NCBI GenBank assembly: GCA_964370195.1
Contig: CAYJIH010000023.1
Coordinates: forward strand, 1 to 28,638
From: JAAYCI01 sp964370195
GTDB lineage: Bacteria > Bacillota > Clostridia > Oscillospirales > Ruminococcaceae
DNA: 28,638 bases
Direction of reading: 5' to 3'
Shown here: in pieces, positions 16,045 through 23,746 of the stretch
How the letters are laid out: each line of letters begins with the position of its first letter
How positions within the stretch are numbered: position 1 is the stretch's first letter
The notes under the pieces: model-generated
What the model was told of the DNA's origin: nothing
Databases searched by the model: none
The model's input: the letters and a program-made list of their open reading frames with translations, nothing else
Position numbers and translations under genes: made by a program

Positions 16045-16341
16045 TTATCTCTCTTCTGTTTCAATGCGGAAAGTTACAGGCTTTGCATGGTCGGGGCAGC
16101 AGGCAAAGGTAACACCCGGTGTTGCATCCCATGGGTGGCGGCCACCTAGCTCCACCACACGAAGCATTGGCCACAAACTATGAAAGGCAGCAGCGCAAAA
16201 ATTTGCCGGACAACGCTCAAAGTCAAACTCAAACACTTCGCCTACTTTATGGCAACTACATACTTCGCCACTTGGCTCGGCAGGCACTTTATCCACAATA
16301 ATTTTTACTTTTCTTGGACGTTGTTTACTTAGTTGTTTCAT
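16045..16341 (-). CDS. TIGR04076 family small cysteine-rich protein
   Basis: The 98-residue cytosolic protein starts with a basic segment (KQLSKQRPRKVKIIV). It has conserved cysteines at 28, 30, 44, 49, 81 and 82, plus GEVFEFDFERCPANFCAAAF and LWPMLRVVELGG in the middle and CCPDHAKPVTFRIE at the end. This order matches TIGR04076, a small family common in anaerobes and of unknown function. The cysteines suggest metal or redox chemistry, but that is inference. AAGGAG seven bases upstream supports the ATG. It lies 90 bases after the reductase-like gene on the same strand, so it may be an extra member of the transporter transcript. Confidence 0.82.
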   Translation of the reverse strand: MKQLSKQRPRKVKIIVDKVPAEPSGEVCSCHKVGEVFEFDFERCPANFCAAAFHSLWPMLRVVELGGRHPWDATPGVTFACCPDHAKPVTFRIETEER

Positions 16342-16431
16342 TAAAAATCTCCTTATTGCTTAACAGGTTTCCGTGTGTTTATATTTTACATTCGCACGCA
16401 ACCCAAACTGTTTGTATGGAATTTTCCCTTA

Positions 16432-17343
16432 TTACATATTATACAATATTTTCTGCCTTGTAAAGATAAACCCTTTATGGTACCCCAGCATCAGCAGCGC
16501 AACGTGTGGATGATTTTCTGTGCCAAAGGCCGATGCACCACCAAGGAACTGGTCTCCACCTGCCATCACACCGGAGTAATTTAAGAAATATTCGTCAAGG
16601 CATTGTTCTTGCAACAAATGCCACACATATCCGGGCGCTTCCACCGAGATATGCTCTAAACCACCGGCGCGCAGCTGTTTTAAAATCTCTTTTGTATTTG
16701 GCCGATCTTCGCCCGCCGCCACAATACGAATTTCGCTTGCATCACATCGCAAGTCTTCGCCCGGTTGCATCATACGGTTTTCGCGCTGAAGGTTTTCTTG
16801 CAAATAGCGAGCACCTTGCAACGATGTAAACACAATGGGCGCTGGTGTGTGGCTTAAAATTTGGGCTTCCAAAGGCAAATCTTTTCCGTCTATACTGGCA
16901 ATGAGACTTTGTGGGTTGGCACCCTGTTTCGATAATTCTGCACGTGCTTTAACCAAATCCTCGTCTAAAACCTGTGCATACCACAGCTTGTGCAAACGCG
17001 CACGCAACGTTCCTGTGCCCATAATTACAGCGTCGGCATAACAGCGGCACACATTCATCATCCAGAAATCGGTTAAAGCGCCGGCGGTGTCAAAACGGTT
17101 TTCTTTAGAAATCAGTGTTCCTTCCGGGTCGTTTTTAAAGCCCATTTTCCCATCAAAAGACAACACCATACACCCAAAAAGATACGGTTTATCATCGCAT
17201 GCATTGGGCAAGCGCAGCTCGCCCAACACGTCCTTTACTTTTGCCGGTGTTGTTTGTGCACTGGCAGCGGTGATGCTGTTTAACAGTTCCGGGTTTGGGT
17301 AAATTGTGGGAAAATGCATCTCTTTAGCAGAAAATTCAATCAT
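16432..17343 (-). CDS. RibD C-terminal/dihydrofolate-reductase-like protein at the end of the nucleoside transport operon
   Basis: The 303-residue protein has the RibD-C/DHFR-like pattern. It shows CMVLSFDGKMGF near the N-terminus, WMMNVCRCYADAVIMGTGTL in the NADPH half, RAGGLEHISVEAPGYVWHLL, and LDEYFLNYSGVMAGG near the end. Relatives reduce ribosylamino-pyrimidine compounds or other pteridine-like substrates with NADPH. No deaminase zinc domain is present, so it is not a full RibD. Its ATG is two bases after the nupQ-like stop with AAGGAG upstream, so it is translated in the transporter operon and may act on an imported nucleoside or its breakdown product. The substrate is unknown, and one motif (usual EGG) reads EAPG. 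Confidence 0.8.
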   Translation of the reverse strand: MIEFSAKEMHFPTIYPNPELLNSITAASAQTTPAKVKDVLGELRLPNACDDKPYLFGCMVLSFDGKMGFKNDPEGTLISKENRFDTAGALTDFWMMNVCRCYADAVIMGTGTLRARLHKLWYAQVLDEDLVKARAELSKQGANPQSLIASIDGKDLPLEAQILSHTPAPIVFTSLQGARYLQENLQRENRMMQPGEDLRCDASEIRIVAAGEDRPNTKEILKQLRAGGLEHISVEAPGYVWHLLQEQCLDEYFLNYSGVMAGGDQFLGGASAFGTENHPHVALLMLGYHKGFIFTRQKILYNM

Positions 17344-17345
17344 GT

Positions 17346-18269
17346 TTAACGCTCTCCTTTAGCGTATGGTTTGCCCATCGCTTTGGGGCCTGTGCGTCGG
17401 CCTACAAAGCCACAAAGAACCACCATGGTCAGAATATAGGGAAGCATCAAGAAGAATTGGTGCGGAATTTCTATACCAATCGCCTGCAAGCGAAGTTGCA
17501 CAGCTTCTGCCGCACCAAACAAAAGGGAGGAGCCCATGATGCCCAGAGGGTTCCAAGAGCCAACTGTAACGGCACTCCAGGCCATATAACCACGACCGGA
17601 AGTCATTTTTTCCATAAACACCGACAACTGCCCAATGGACAAGAACGCACCGCCTAAACCGCCCAACACGCCGGAAAGCAATGTGGCACCATAACGAATT
17701 TTAACCACATTGATGCCAAGACTATCGGCTGCATGAGGATGCTCGCCCACTGCTTGCAAAGCAAGGCCATACGGTGTTTTCTTTACCACATACCAACAAA
17801 TAGGCACAAGCAAAAATGCAATGTACACAAGCGCCAGTTGGTTGAATAAAAGCGGCCCAATAACGGGAATTTCGCTTAAAATGGGAATGGCAACAGGCTC
17901 GAAAGACACCACCTGAGACGGACGCGCCCCCGTGCCGTAAATCATATTCAATAAATAGCTGCTAAGGCCTAAAAACAAAATATTAATACCCGTGCCAGCC
18001 ACCACTTGGTCTACTTTTGCTGTGATGGACATAAATGCTAAAATAAGAGCTACAAACATTCCGGCGGCCATGCCCATCAATGCACCTATCCAGGCACTGC
18101 CGGTAAGGTTTGATCCATATACCCCAAAGAAAGCGCCCATAATCATGATGCCTTCCATGGAAAAGTTGATGATACCGGCGCGTGCTGTAAACATAGCGCC
18201 TAAAGCCGCCAACAAAATAGGCGTAGTTACGCGGATTGTTGCCTCTAAAAAGCCAATCACTAAATCCAT
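17346..18269 (-). CDS. nucleoside ABC transporter permease, NupQ-like
   Basis: The 307-residue protein with about eight membrane spans belongs to the BPD_transp_2 permeases. It shows LGAMFTARAGIINFSMEGIM near the N-terminus, AKVDQVVAGTGINILFLGLS in the middle, and the coupling region TPYGLALQAVGEHPHAADSL. This is the type paired with BMP-family binding proteins for nucleoside uptake. GGAGAGG seven bases before the ATG and a two-base gap to the preceding permease stop place it in the same operon. The actual nucleoside is not readable from the permease. Confidence 0.92.
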   Translation of the reverse strand: MDLVIGFLEATIRVTTPILLAALGAMFTARAGIINFSMEGIMIMGAFFGVYGSNLTGSAWIGALMGMAAGMFVALILAFMSITAKVDQVVAGTGINILFLGLSSYLLNMIYGTGARPSQVVSFEPVAIPILSEIPVIGPLLFNQLALVYIAFLLVPICWYVVKKTPYGLALQAVGEHPHAADSLGINVVKIRYGATLLSGVLGGLGGAFLSIGQLSVFMEKMTSGRGYMAWSAVTVGSWNPLGIMGSSLLFGAAEAVQLRLQAIGIEIPHQFFLMLPYILTMVVLCGFVGRRTGPKAMGKPYAKGER

Positions 18270-18271
18270 GT

Positions 18272-19381
18272 TTATACCTCTCCTTTCGCCGATTGTTTTT
18301 TGCCACGTGTAATTTTAATGACGTAGTTGCGTAAAAGCACATCCATCAAAACAAACAAAATCACAAGGCCTTGAATTACAAACACCAAAGAGGAGGGCAC
18401 TTGCACAGCGCGTTGCATTTGGTTTGCGCCCACGCGCAATGCACCAAAGAACAAGGCAGACAACACAACACCAAACGGGTTTAGCTTGCCAAGCAAGGCA
18501 ACGGCAATGCCATCAAAACCATAATCAGAGGAAAAGCCACTGAGCAAACGGTGATGAAGCCCCGAAATTTCCGACATACCGGCAAGGCCAACAATGGCGC
18601 CAGACAATGCCATCGCAAGCACCATATTTTTTTCCACCGAAATGCCGTTTGCTCTTGCTGCAATTGGGTTTAAACCAACGGCACGCATTTGGAACCCAAG
18701 CGGACATTTCCAAAGCAAAAACCAAACAAAAAATACAGCCAAAACGGCAATCAAAATGCCGGCGTGCAAGCGTGTGCCGGGAATGAGGATGGGCAAAACG
18801 GCACCGGCGCCAATTTCGGACGATTGCGGGAAATATCCCGGTGGCTCGCGTAAGGGGCCATCTAACAAATAGGCCACAAAATAAATGGCAATGTAGTTCA
18901 TCATAATGCCATTGATAACTTCTGAAACGCCAAGCCTTGCTTTTAAAAAGCCGGGGATGGCAGCCCAAATGGCACCGCCTACCATAGCCGAAAGCATGGT
19001 TAGTGGCAAAAGGATAACCGCAGGCAGCGAGCCAAAATAAATGCCACAAACGGTGGCACATAGCCCACCCATAATAATTTGTCCCTCTGCACCCATAGAC
19101 ACAAGGCCTGTTCGATATGAAATGGTTAAGCCAAGGCCGGCTAGCAACAAGGGCAACGCCTTAATCAGTGTTTCTGTAATGGATAGCATGTTGCCAAAGG
19201 CCCCTGTAAACATTTCGGCAAATGCCACAAGTGGATTGATGCCCGAAAGTAAAATGATGATGCCTGTTGCCACAAAAGCCAGCCCAAGCGCCAACGCTGT
19301 GCCAAGAAGGCTTTGCAACGTGCTGGATACTTTTGTCTTTTTCTCCACTTTTACTTCGGTGTTTCCCATTTTTAAGGTCAT
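18272..19381 (-). CDS. nucleoside ABC transporter permease, NupP-like
   Basis: The 369-residue membrane protein is the larger permease of the pair. Key stretches are ISYRTGLVSMGAEGQIIMGG in the first half and the coupling segment CPLGFQMRAVGLNPIAARAN, with GMSEISGLHHRLLSGFSSDY later. It has a cytosolic KVEKKTK stretch before the first span. It overlaps the ATPase gene by four bases (ATGA), a sign of translational coupling, and AGGGGG seven bases upstream supports the ATG at 19381 over a second ATG four codons on. With the NupQ-like permease it should form the membrane channel. Confidence 0.92.
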   Translation of the reverse strand: MTLKMGNTEVKVEKKTKVSSTLQSLLGTALALGLAFVATGIIILLSGINPLVAFAEMFTGAFGNMLSITETLIKALPLLLAGLGLTISYRTGLVSMGAEGQIIMGGLCATVCGIYFGSLPAVILLPLTMLSAMVGGAIWAAIPGFLKARLGVSEVINGIMMNYIAIYFVAYLLDGPLREPPGYFPQSSEIGAGAVLPILIPGTRLHAGILIAVLAVFFVWFLLWKCPLGFQMRAVGLNPIAARANGISVEKNMVLAMALSGAIVGLAGMSEISGLHHRLLSGFSSDYGFDGIAVALLGKLNPFGVVLSALFFGALRVGANQMQRAVQVPSSLVFVIQGLVILFVLMDVLLRNYVIKITRGKKQSAKGEV

Positions 19382-20910
19382 ACCGTTGCCCCCTTCTCTT
19401 CTTCCTCACCGCTATAGCCCATCATCAGGCCAATTTCAGAAAAGCTTTTTTCTCCGGGAACAAATTCACCTGTGATTTTTCCCTCAAACAATACAAGCAC
19501 ACGGTCTGCCACTGCCAGCACTTCATCTAAGTCGGCCGAAATAAGCATAACGGCAGCGCCTCGCTCTTTTTCACGCAGCAAACGCCGGTGTACAAATTCG
19601 GTGGCACCAATATCCAGCCCGCGTGTGGGCTGCATTGCCAAAATAAAATCCGGTTCTTTGCTAAACTCGCGTGCAAGCACCACTTTTTGTTGGTTGCCGC
19701 CAGAGAGCGAGCGAACCACAGCGTCGGCATCGCACGGGCGCACATCATATTCTGCCGCCAGCTGAGAGCCATTTGCACGCATGGTTTTGGATTTAAAAAT
19801 ATGGTTTACCGTGTTGGGCTCTTTGTTATAACTGTTCAAAATCATATTTTCTGCCACAGTAAAATCCAACACCAAGCCTTGCGTCATGCGGTCTTCCGGC
19901 ACAAAGCCAATGCCTGCATCATGGCGCTCGCGCGTTTTAAGCGTGCTAATATCCTCGCCTTTAAACAAAATCTGGCCCTCTGTTTTGGCACGCAAACCCA
20001 TCAGCACTTCCGAAATTTCCTTTTGGCCATTTCCGTCCACGCCGGCAAGGCCCACAATTTCCCCTTCTTTAATATCAAAACTAATGTTGTTTAAAGACGA
20101 GGCCAATTGGTTGCCCTTTGCCGATACATTTTGGAACTGCAAGCGTTTTTTATCAGAAGCAACCGGTGTTTTGTCATATTCTAACGTTACTTTTTTGCCC
20201 ACCATCAATTCTGCCAATTCCTCTTTGGAAGAACCTTCTGTCTCTACGGTGCTTACCACTTCGCCGCTGCGAAGCACCGTAACACGTTGGCATATCTCCA
20301 TCACTTCCCATAGTTTATGGGAAATGAAAATAATCGATTTTCCGTCGTCTACAAGTTTTTTCAAAATCACAAAAAGGTCATCTACCTCTTGCGGTGTTAA
20401 AACAGCGGTCGGCTCGTCTAAAATCAAAATATCCGCACCGCGATACAATGCTTTCACCAGCTCCACTTTTTGTTGCATTCCCACAGAAAGGTCTCGCACA
20501 CAACTGGTAACATCTAAATTAAAGTGGTAATTGTCGCACAGTTCTTGCACTTCTTTTTGAACTTTGGCTTCGTTGATTTTCTTTAAGCCTTTTTCCATGC
20601 CTAAAATTACATTTTGCATCACTGTCATGGGTTGCACAAGCATAAAATGTTGGTGCACCATGCCCACACCCAAATCGATTACATCGCGCGGGCTTTTGAT
20701 GGTTACTTTTTCTCCGTTGATCAGCACATCGCCTTCGTCTTGCTCGTACAAACCGTATACGATGTTCATCAGCGTGGTTTTGCCTGCACCATTTTCCCCT
20801 AAAAGCGCATGAACTTCGCCACGGCGCAAGTTAAAATTAACATTGCGGTTTGCCACAACTTTTGCGAAACGCTTTGTAACGTTTCTCATCTCAAGAACAT
20901 TCTCTTGCAT
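19378..20910 (-). CDS. two-domain ABC transporter ATPase for nucleoside uptake, NupO-like
   Basis: The 510-residue protein has two nucleotide-binding domains in one chain. The first has Walker A GENGAGKT (39-46), signature LSVGMQQK and Walker B ILILDEPTAVL. The second has the degenerate Walker A GVDGNGQKE, signature LSGGNQQK and AMQPTRGLDIGA. This pattern is normal for the BMP/sugar type of ATPases, in which the second site is thought to be less active. It powers the NupP/NupQ-like permeases from the cytosol. GGAGG seven bases before the ATG supports the start. The gene is separated from the binding-protein gene by a strong hairpin, which may lower its expression relative to the binding protein. 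Confidence 0.94.
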   Translation of the reverse strand: MQENVLEMRNVTKRFAKVVANRNVNFNLRRGEVHALLGENGAGKTTLMNIVYGLYEQDEGDVLINGEKVTIKSPRDVIDLGVGMVHQHFMLVQPMTVMQNVILGMEKGLKKINEAKVQKEVQELCDNYHFNLDVTSCVRDLSVGMQQKVELVKALYRGADILILDEPTAVLTPQEVDDLFVILKKLVDDGKSIIFISHKLWEVMEICQRVTVLRSGEVVSTVETEGSSKEELAELMVGKKVTLEYDKTPVASDKKRLQFQNVSAKGNQLASSLNNISFDIKEGEIVGLAGVDGNGQKEISEVLMGLRAKTEGQILFKGEDISTLKTRERHDAGIGFVPEDRMTQGLVLDFTVAENMILNSYNKEPNTVNHIFKSKTMRANGSQLAAEYDVRPCDADAVVRSLSGGNQQKVVLAREFSKEPDFILAMQPTRGLDIGATEFVHRRLLREKERGAAVMLISADLDEVLAVADRVLVLFEGKITGEFVPGEKSFSEIGLMMGYSGEEEEKGATV

Positions 20911-20936
20911 ACCTTGTCCTCCGGCACCTTGTTATG

Positions 20937-20977
20937 AAGCGGAAAGGGCCCATCGAAATTGCCCTTTCCGCTTTTTT
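20937..20977. terminator. strong hairpin between the BMP lipoprotein gene and the ABC ATPase gene
   Basis: AAGCGGAAAGGGC (20937-20949) pairs with GCCCTTTCCGCTT (20961-20973). In the minus-strand RNA, which is the coding direction here, the hairpin is followed only by UUC, so it would be a leaky terminator or an RNA-stabilising structure. The six-T tract is on the plus-strand side, where no gene is seen. Such hairpins often let the binding protein be made in excess of the transporter. Confidence 0.7.
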
Positions 20978-21018
20978 ACTACGACTATTATTTAGAAGGT
21001 ACTTTTTGCAATTGATTG

Positions 21019-21073
21019 TAACTTACAAAGCAGCTTATGCGGCTTCTGAGGAAGCAGCTGCGCTTTCAGCCAT
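21019..21073. repeat. 55-base direct repeat, left copy (assembly overlap)
   Basis: This 55-base stretch ends at the N gap and is identical to 21174-21228, which begins right after the gap. It contains the last codons and stop of the BMP lipoprotein gene. The exact 55-base overlap matches a common assembler k-mer size, so it is very probably one genomic segment shown twice. Confidence 0.9.
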
Positions 21074-21173
21074 NNNNNNNNNNNNNNNNNNNNNNNNNNN
21101 NNNNNNNNNNNNNNNNNNNNNNNNNNNNNNNNNNNNNNNNNNNNNNNNNNNNNNNNNNNNNNNNNNNNNNNNN
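21074..21173. other. assembly gap (100 N), probably of zero or negative true length
   Basis: Exactly 100 N flanked by an identical 55-base sequence on both sides. Overlapping the flanks joins the BMP gene end directly to the hairpin region without extra sequence. Confidence 0.9.
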
Positions 21174-21228
21174 TAACTTACAAAGCAGCTTATGCGGCTT
21201 CTGAGGAAGCAGCTGCGCTTTCAGCCAT
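21174..21228. repeat. 55-base direct repeat, right copy (assembly overlap)
   Basis: Identical to 21019-21073. This copy holds the C-terminal codons and the TAA (21190-21192) of the BMP lipoprotein gene. Confidence 0.9.
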
Positions 21229-22359
21229 TTCACTTTCGGCTGTTTCGCTGGCATCTTCTTCTACCATTTCGGCGTCACTTGTTTGTGTGGCTGCGAATAC
21301 AGACACAGGCACTACGCCTTCTTCTTGTAGGCTTCCGTCTTGCAAACCAGCAAAAATTTCTTCTAGTTGCTCTGCGCCGCCCTCACCAAAGGCATCTTCA
21401 TGGCCATGGAAGTCGGAAAGATAAATAGCGCCATCGGCAGCACCCAGCAGGTACAGTTCCGGTGCCAATGTGCCGTCTACAGCTCTTTGGATAATAGAAG
21501 ACACCATGAACTCTACGCTTTGAATGGCAGATACCGGAATGGTTTCAGGGGCTACTTCGTATTGGTCGCTGATATAACCAATGGCCAATACGCCTTCGCT
21601 TACAGCGGCATCAATTACGCCAAGGCCTGTTTGGTTTGCGTTGGCACACACAACGTCAGCGCCTTGCTCGATAAAAGCAGTGGCCATCTCTTTGCCACGG
21701 GCAACGTCTGTCATGGTCTCGGTAAAGCCGGTAAGCACTTCAATGTCGGGGTTGATATATTTTGCGCCTGCTTCAAAACCAGTTAAAGAATCTTCGATGT
21801 GAGGCATACGTGTGCCGGCAATCATGCCAACAACGCCACTTTCAGAAGCGAGAGCTGCTGCTGCGCCGGCCAAGAAACCGGTTTCCGGTGTGTTGGAACG
21901 CAAGGCAAGCACGTTGGGCTCTTGCATCGAATCACCATTTACCACACAGAACATGCTGTCTGGGAATTCTGGTGCCACTGCTTTTGCTGGATCGCTAAAT
22001 TCAAAACCGTGTGCGATGATAACATCATAGCCGTTTGCGGCATAGTCGCGCAAAACAGTCTCAAAGTCTGGCTGGGGCACATTCTCACTATAAGCGGTTT
22101 CAATGCCATACTCTTCTTGGGCCATCATCAGGCCGTTGTAAGCCGATTCGTTCCATCCGGCGTCGTTGATGGGGCCTGTAAGAACCATGGCTACGCTAAT
22201 GGCACCATCATCGGCACCGCCTGCTGTGGATGCTGCTGCATCACCACCTGCTGCATCACCGCTTGCTGGGGCTGCTTCGCTGGCAGCAGTGCCACTACAT
22301 GCAGCCAAAAGGCTAATGCTCAGTGCCACGCTTGTCAAAAGTGCTAACATCTTTTTCAT
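21190..22359 (-). CDS. BMP-family nucleoside-binding lipoprotein (PnrA/NupN-like)
   Basis: The 389-residue protein begins MKKMLALLTSVALS, has the lipobox LLAAC (Cys21), and continues with an Ala/Gly/Ser linker. The binding domain has the family signature GPINDAGWNESAYNG, then DVIIAHGFEFSDPAKAVAPE, GVVGMIAGTRMPHIEDSLTG and DVVCANANQTGLG. PnrA-type proteins bind purine or other nucleosides outside the cell and hand them to the NupOPQ transporter. The last 28 residues are an unusual Glu/Ala/Ser tail. I chose the ATG at 22359, with GGAGG six bases upstream; an in-frame extension of nine residues upstream has no ribosome site. It is the first gene of the leftward arm, behind a good promoter. Confidence 0.93.
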   Translation of the reverse strand: MKKMLALLTSVALSISLLAACSGTAASEAAPASGDAAGGDAAASTAGGADDGAISVAMVLTGPINDAGWNESAYNGLMMAQEEYGIETAYSENVPQPDFETVLRDYAANGYDVIIAHGFEFSDPAKAVAPEFPDSMFCVVNGDSMQEPNVLALRSNTPETGFLAGAAAALASESGVVGMIAGTRMPHIEDSLTGFEAGAKYINPDIEVLTGFTETMTDVARGKEMATAFIEQGADVVCANANQTGLGVIDAAVSEGVLAIGYISDQYEVAPETIPVSAIQSVEFMVSSIIQRAVDGTLAPELYLLGAADGAIYLSDFHGHEDAFGEGGAEQLEEIFAGLQDGSLQEEGVVPVSVFAATQTSDAEMVEEDASETAESEMAESAAASSEAA

Positions 22360-22396
22360 TTTTTTCCTCCTTGAAAGTACGCACAAATTTATTTTT

Positions 22397-22430
22397 CGAA
22401 TTGTTTCTAACCTTAGTCAGAAGCAATTCG
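22397..22430 (-). promoter_or_regulatory. imperfect hairpin in the 5' leader of the BMP lipoprotein gene
   Basis: In the RNA, CGAAUUGCUUCUGAC pairs with GUUAGAAACAAUUCG around UAAG, with one mismatch and one G-U pair. No U tract follows, so it is not a terminator. A second CGAAUUG occurs earlier in the leader (plus-strand caattcg at 22510-22516) and could compete for the same 3' arm. No known purine riboswitch core was recognised. Confidence 0.5.
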
Positions 22431-22550
22431 TCCAACCATAGAAAGGTGATTTATTGTGTTCTTTTTGTGAGGCTTTTCGAAAACACTTGTGGGCTATTGT
22501 CATTTCGCACAATTCGTTCGTAATTTATTCATTTTTTTTGGCTCATCCAT

Positions 22551-22580
22551 ATTATACTCACAGCCCTCTTCCTGCGTCAA
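22551..22580 (-). promoter_or_regulatory. sigma-A-type promoter of the BMP lipoprotein-transporter arm
   Basis: On the minus strand TTGACG (22580-22575) and TATAAT (22556-22551) are 18 bases apart. Transcription should begin near 22544, giving a leader of about 185 bases. Confidence 0.8.
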
Positions 22581-22585
22581 TAGGA

Positions 22586-22616
22586 ATTTTCATGAAAATC
22601 AATTTTCCATGAAAAT
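22586..22616. promoter_or_regulatory. tandem palindromic operator candidates beside the leftward promoter
   Basis: ATTTTCATGAAAAT at 22586-22599 is a perfect 14-base palindrome. ATTTTCCATGAAAAT at 22602-22616 is the same site with one extra C. The two CATGAAAAT cores start 17 bases apart and lie just upstream of the -35 box of the BMP gene. They are good candidates for regulator binding, most simply by the RpiR protein encoded next door. Confidence 0.6.
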
Positions 22617-22713
22617 AAAGCAACTTTTGTGAGTTTTTGAATTTTTATAATACGTAACTATGTATTTTAATTTTGCACATGTGAGGTTTGACGAAAATTT
22701 AGTGTGTTTTTTG

Positions 22714-22724
22714 TGAAAATTTCA
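22714..22724. promoter_or_regulatory. palindromic operator candidate beside the RpiR gene promoter
   Basis: TGAAAATTTCA is an 11-base palindrome ending two bases before the -35 box of the RpiR gene. It uses the same TGAAA/TTTCA half-sites as the sites near the other divergent promoter, in inverted arrangement. Confidence 0.5.
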
Positions 22725-22726
22725 TT

Positions 22727-22755
22727 TTGACATCCCTCCCGTTTAACTTTATACT
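22727..22755 (+). promoter_or_regulatory. sigma-A-type promoter of the RpiR-flavoprotein-deaminase arm
   Basis: A consensus TTGACA at 22727-22732 and TATACT at 22750-22755 are 17 bases apart, about 110 bases before the RpiR start codon. Confidence 0.85.
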
Positions 22756-22867
22756 AAAGCTACTCTTATCAAACGTAAAACTTATCATACACTTTACCAT
22801 AGCAGTGCTCTCCTTCAGCTTTTGTTTCATTCAGCTGAACCGATTAAGTAACGAAAGGCGAGGTATC

Positions 22868-23725
22868 ATGACAAAATATAAAAGTGGTGCCTATGTGCGA
22901 ATTACAAACCTCTATCCCACAATGCTTCACTCCGAAAAATCAATTGCAGATTATATTTTAAACAACAGCGTTCGCATACAAAAATTATCGCTGGCAGAAA
23001 TTGCCGAAGCTTGCGATGTAAGCAAAGCCGCCATTACACGCTTTTGCAAGCGCCTTGGCTTTAATGGGTTTAAAGAGTTTCGCCTTTCTGCACTGGATGA
23101 TACCGATAACCGCCTAAATAACTTTGAAAAAATTACAGACCAACCTTTGGGCTCTTCTACATTAACAGCGCAGCAGCTTTGCCAAATCAATGCCAAAGCA
23201 TGCACAGACACAAGCCAGTTGATGGACGACGCGCAACTGAAAGAAATAGCAAAACACATTTTATCGCATAACCGCATTTTTATGTTTTCCGAAGGGCCTG
23301 CCTCTTGTGTTTCTATCGATTTATATCAAAAATTACTGCGCATTGGCCTTTTTCCTATATACACCACCGACCACCGCATGCAAAGCATGCAAGCACGCCT
23401 TGTACAAAAAGGCGACTTTATCTGTGTATTTGATTTTTCCGGCAGCACACGCTCTACAATAGAGCTGGCCGAACGGGCATTTCAAAACGGCGCCACGGTT
23501 CTTACTGTTTGTAATATCATTGGGTCCCCTCTTTCCAAGCACAGCCATTTTCACTTGTTTGGATCGGGGCATTTGGGCACCGATATTTCCGGCACTTTGG
23601 CCCCACGCATTGCTTTAATGTGCATTGTAGATTGCCTGTTTAATGCCATTGTACAAACAATGGGCAGCAGCTGCAGGGAAAGCATTCAAAAAACAAGTGG
23701 TGTTATACGAGATGGATGGGTTTAA
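22868..23725 (+). CDS. RpiR/MurR-family transcriptional regulator with SIS domain
   Basis: The 285-residue protein has an N-terminal RpiR helix-turn-helix (residues 1-80: SEKSIADYILNNSVRIQKLS, then EIAEACDVSKAAITRFCKRL). The SIS domain spans about 120-260, with FMFSEGPASC, the FDFSGSTRSTIELAERAFQN loop and TVLTVCNI. SIS domains usually bind phosphosugars, so here a ribose or deoxyribose phosphate from nucleoside breakdown is an attractive but unproven signal. I chose the ATG at 22868 (GAGG just upstream); a longer frame to 22727 would start inside the promoter. It is divergent from the transporter operon and heads the flavoprotein-deaminase arm. Confidence 0.9.
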   Translation: MTKYKSGAYVRITNLYPTMLHSEKSIADYILNNSVRIQKLSLAEIAEACDVSKAAITRFCKRLGFNGFKEFRLSALDDTDNRLNNFEKITDQPLGSSTLTAQQLCQINAKACTDTSQLMDDAQLKEIAKHILSHNRIFMFSEGPASCVSIDLYQKLLRIGLFPIYTTDHRMQSMQARLVQKGDFICVFDFSGSTRSTIELAERAFQNGATVLTVCNIIGSPLSKHSHFHLFGSGHLGTDISGTLAPRIALMCIVDCLFNAIVQTMGSSCRESIQKTSGVIRDGWV

Positions 23726-23746
23726 AAAAGAGAGGAGTTTTATAGT

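Noticed and set aside
16432..16470. TATAAT-like promoter for the TIGR04076 gene at the end of the reductase gene
   Set aside because: The best -35 (TTTACA) is only 15 bases away and the match lies in coding sequence, so read-through from the operon is equally likely.
22387..22544. Purine or other known riboswitch in the BMP gene leader
   Set aside because: No conserved purine, PreQ1, FMN or guanidine core was recognised, only unclassified hairpins.
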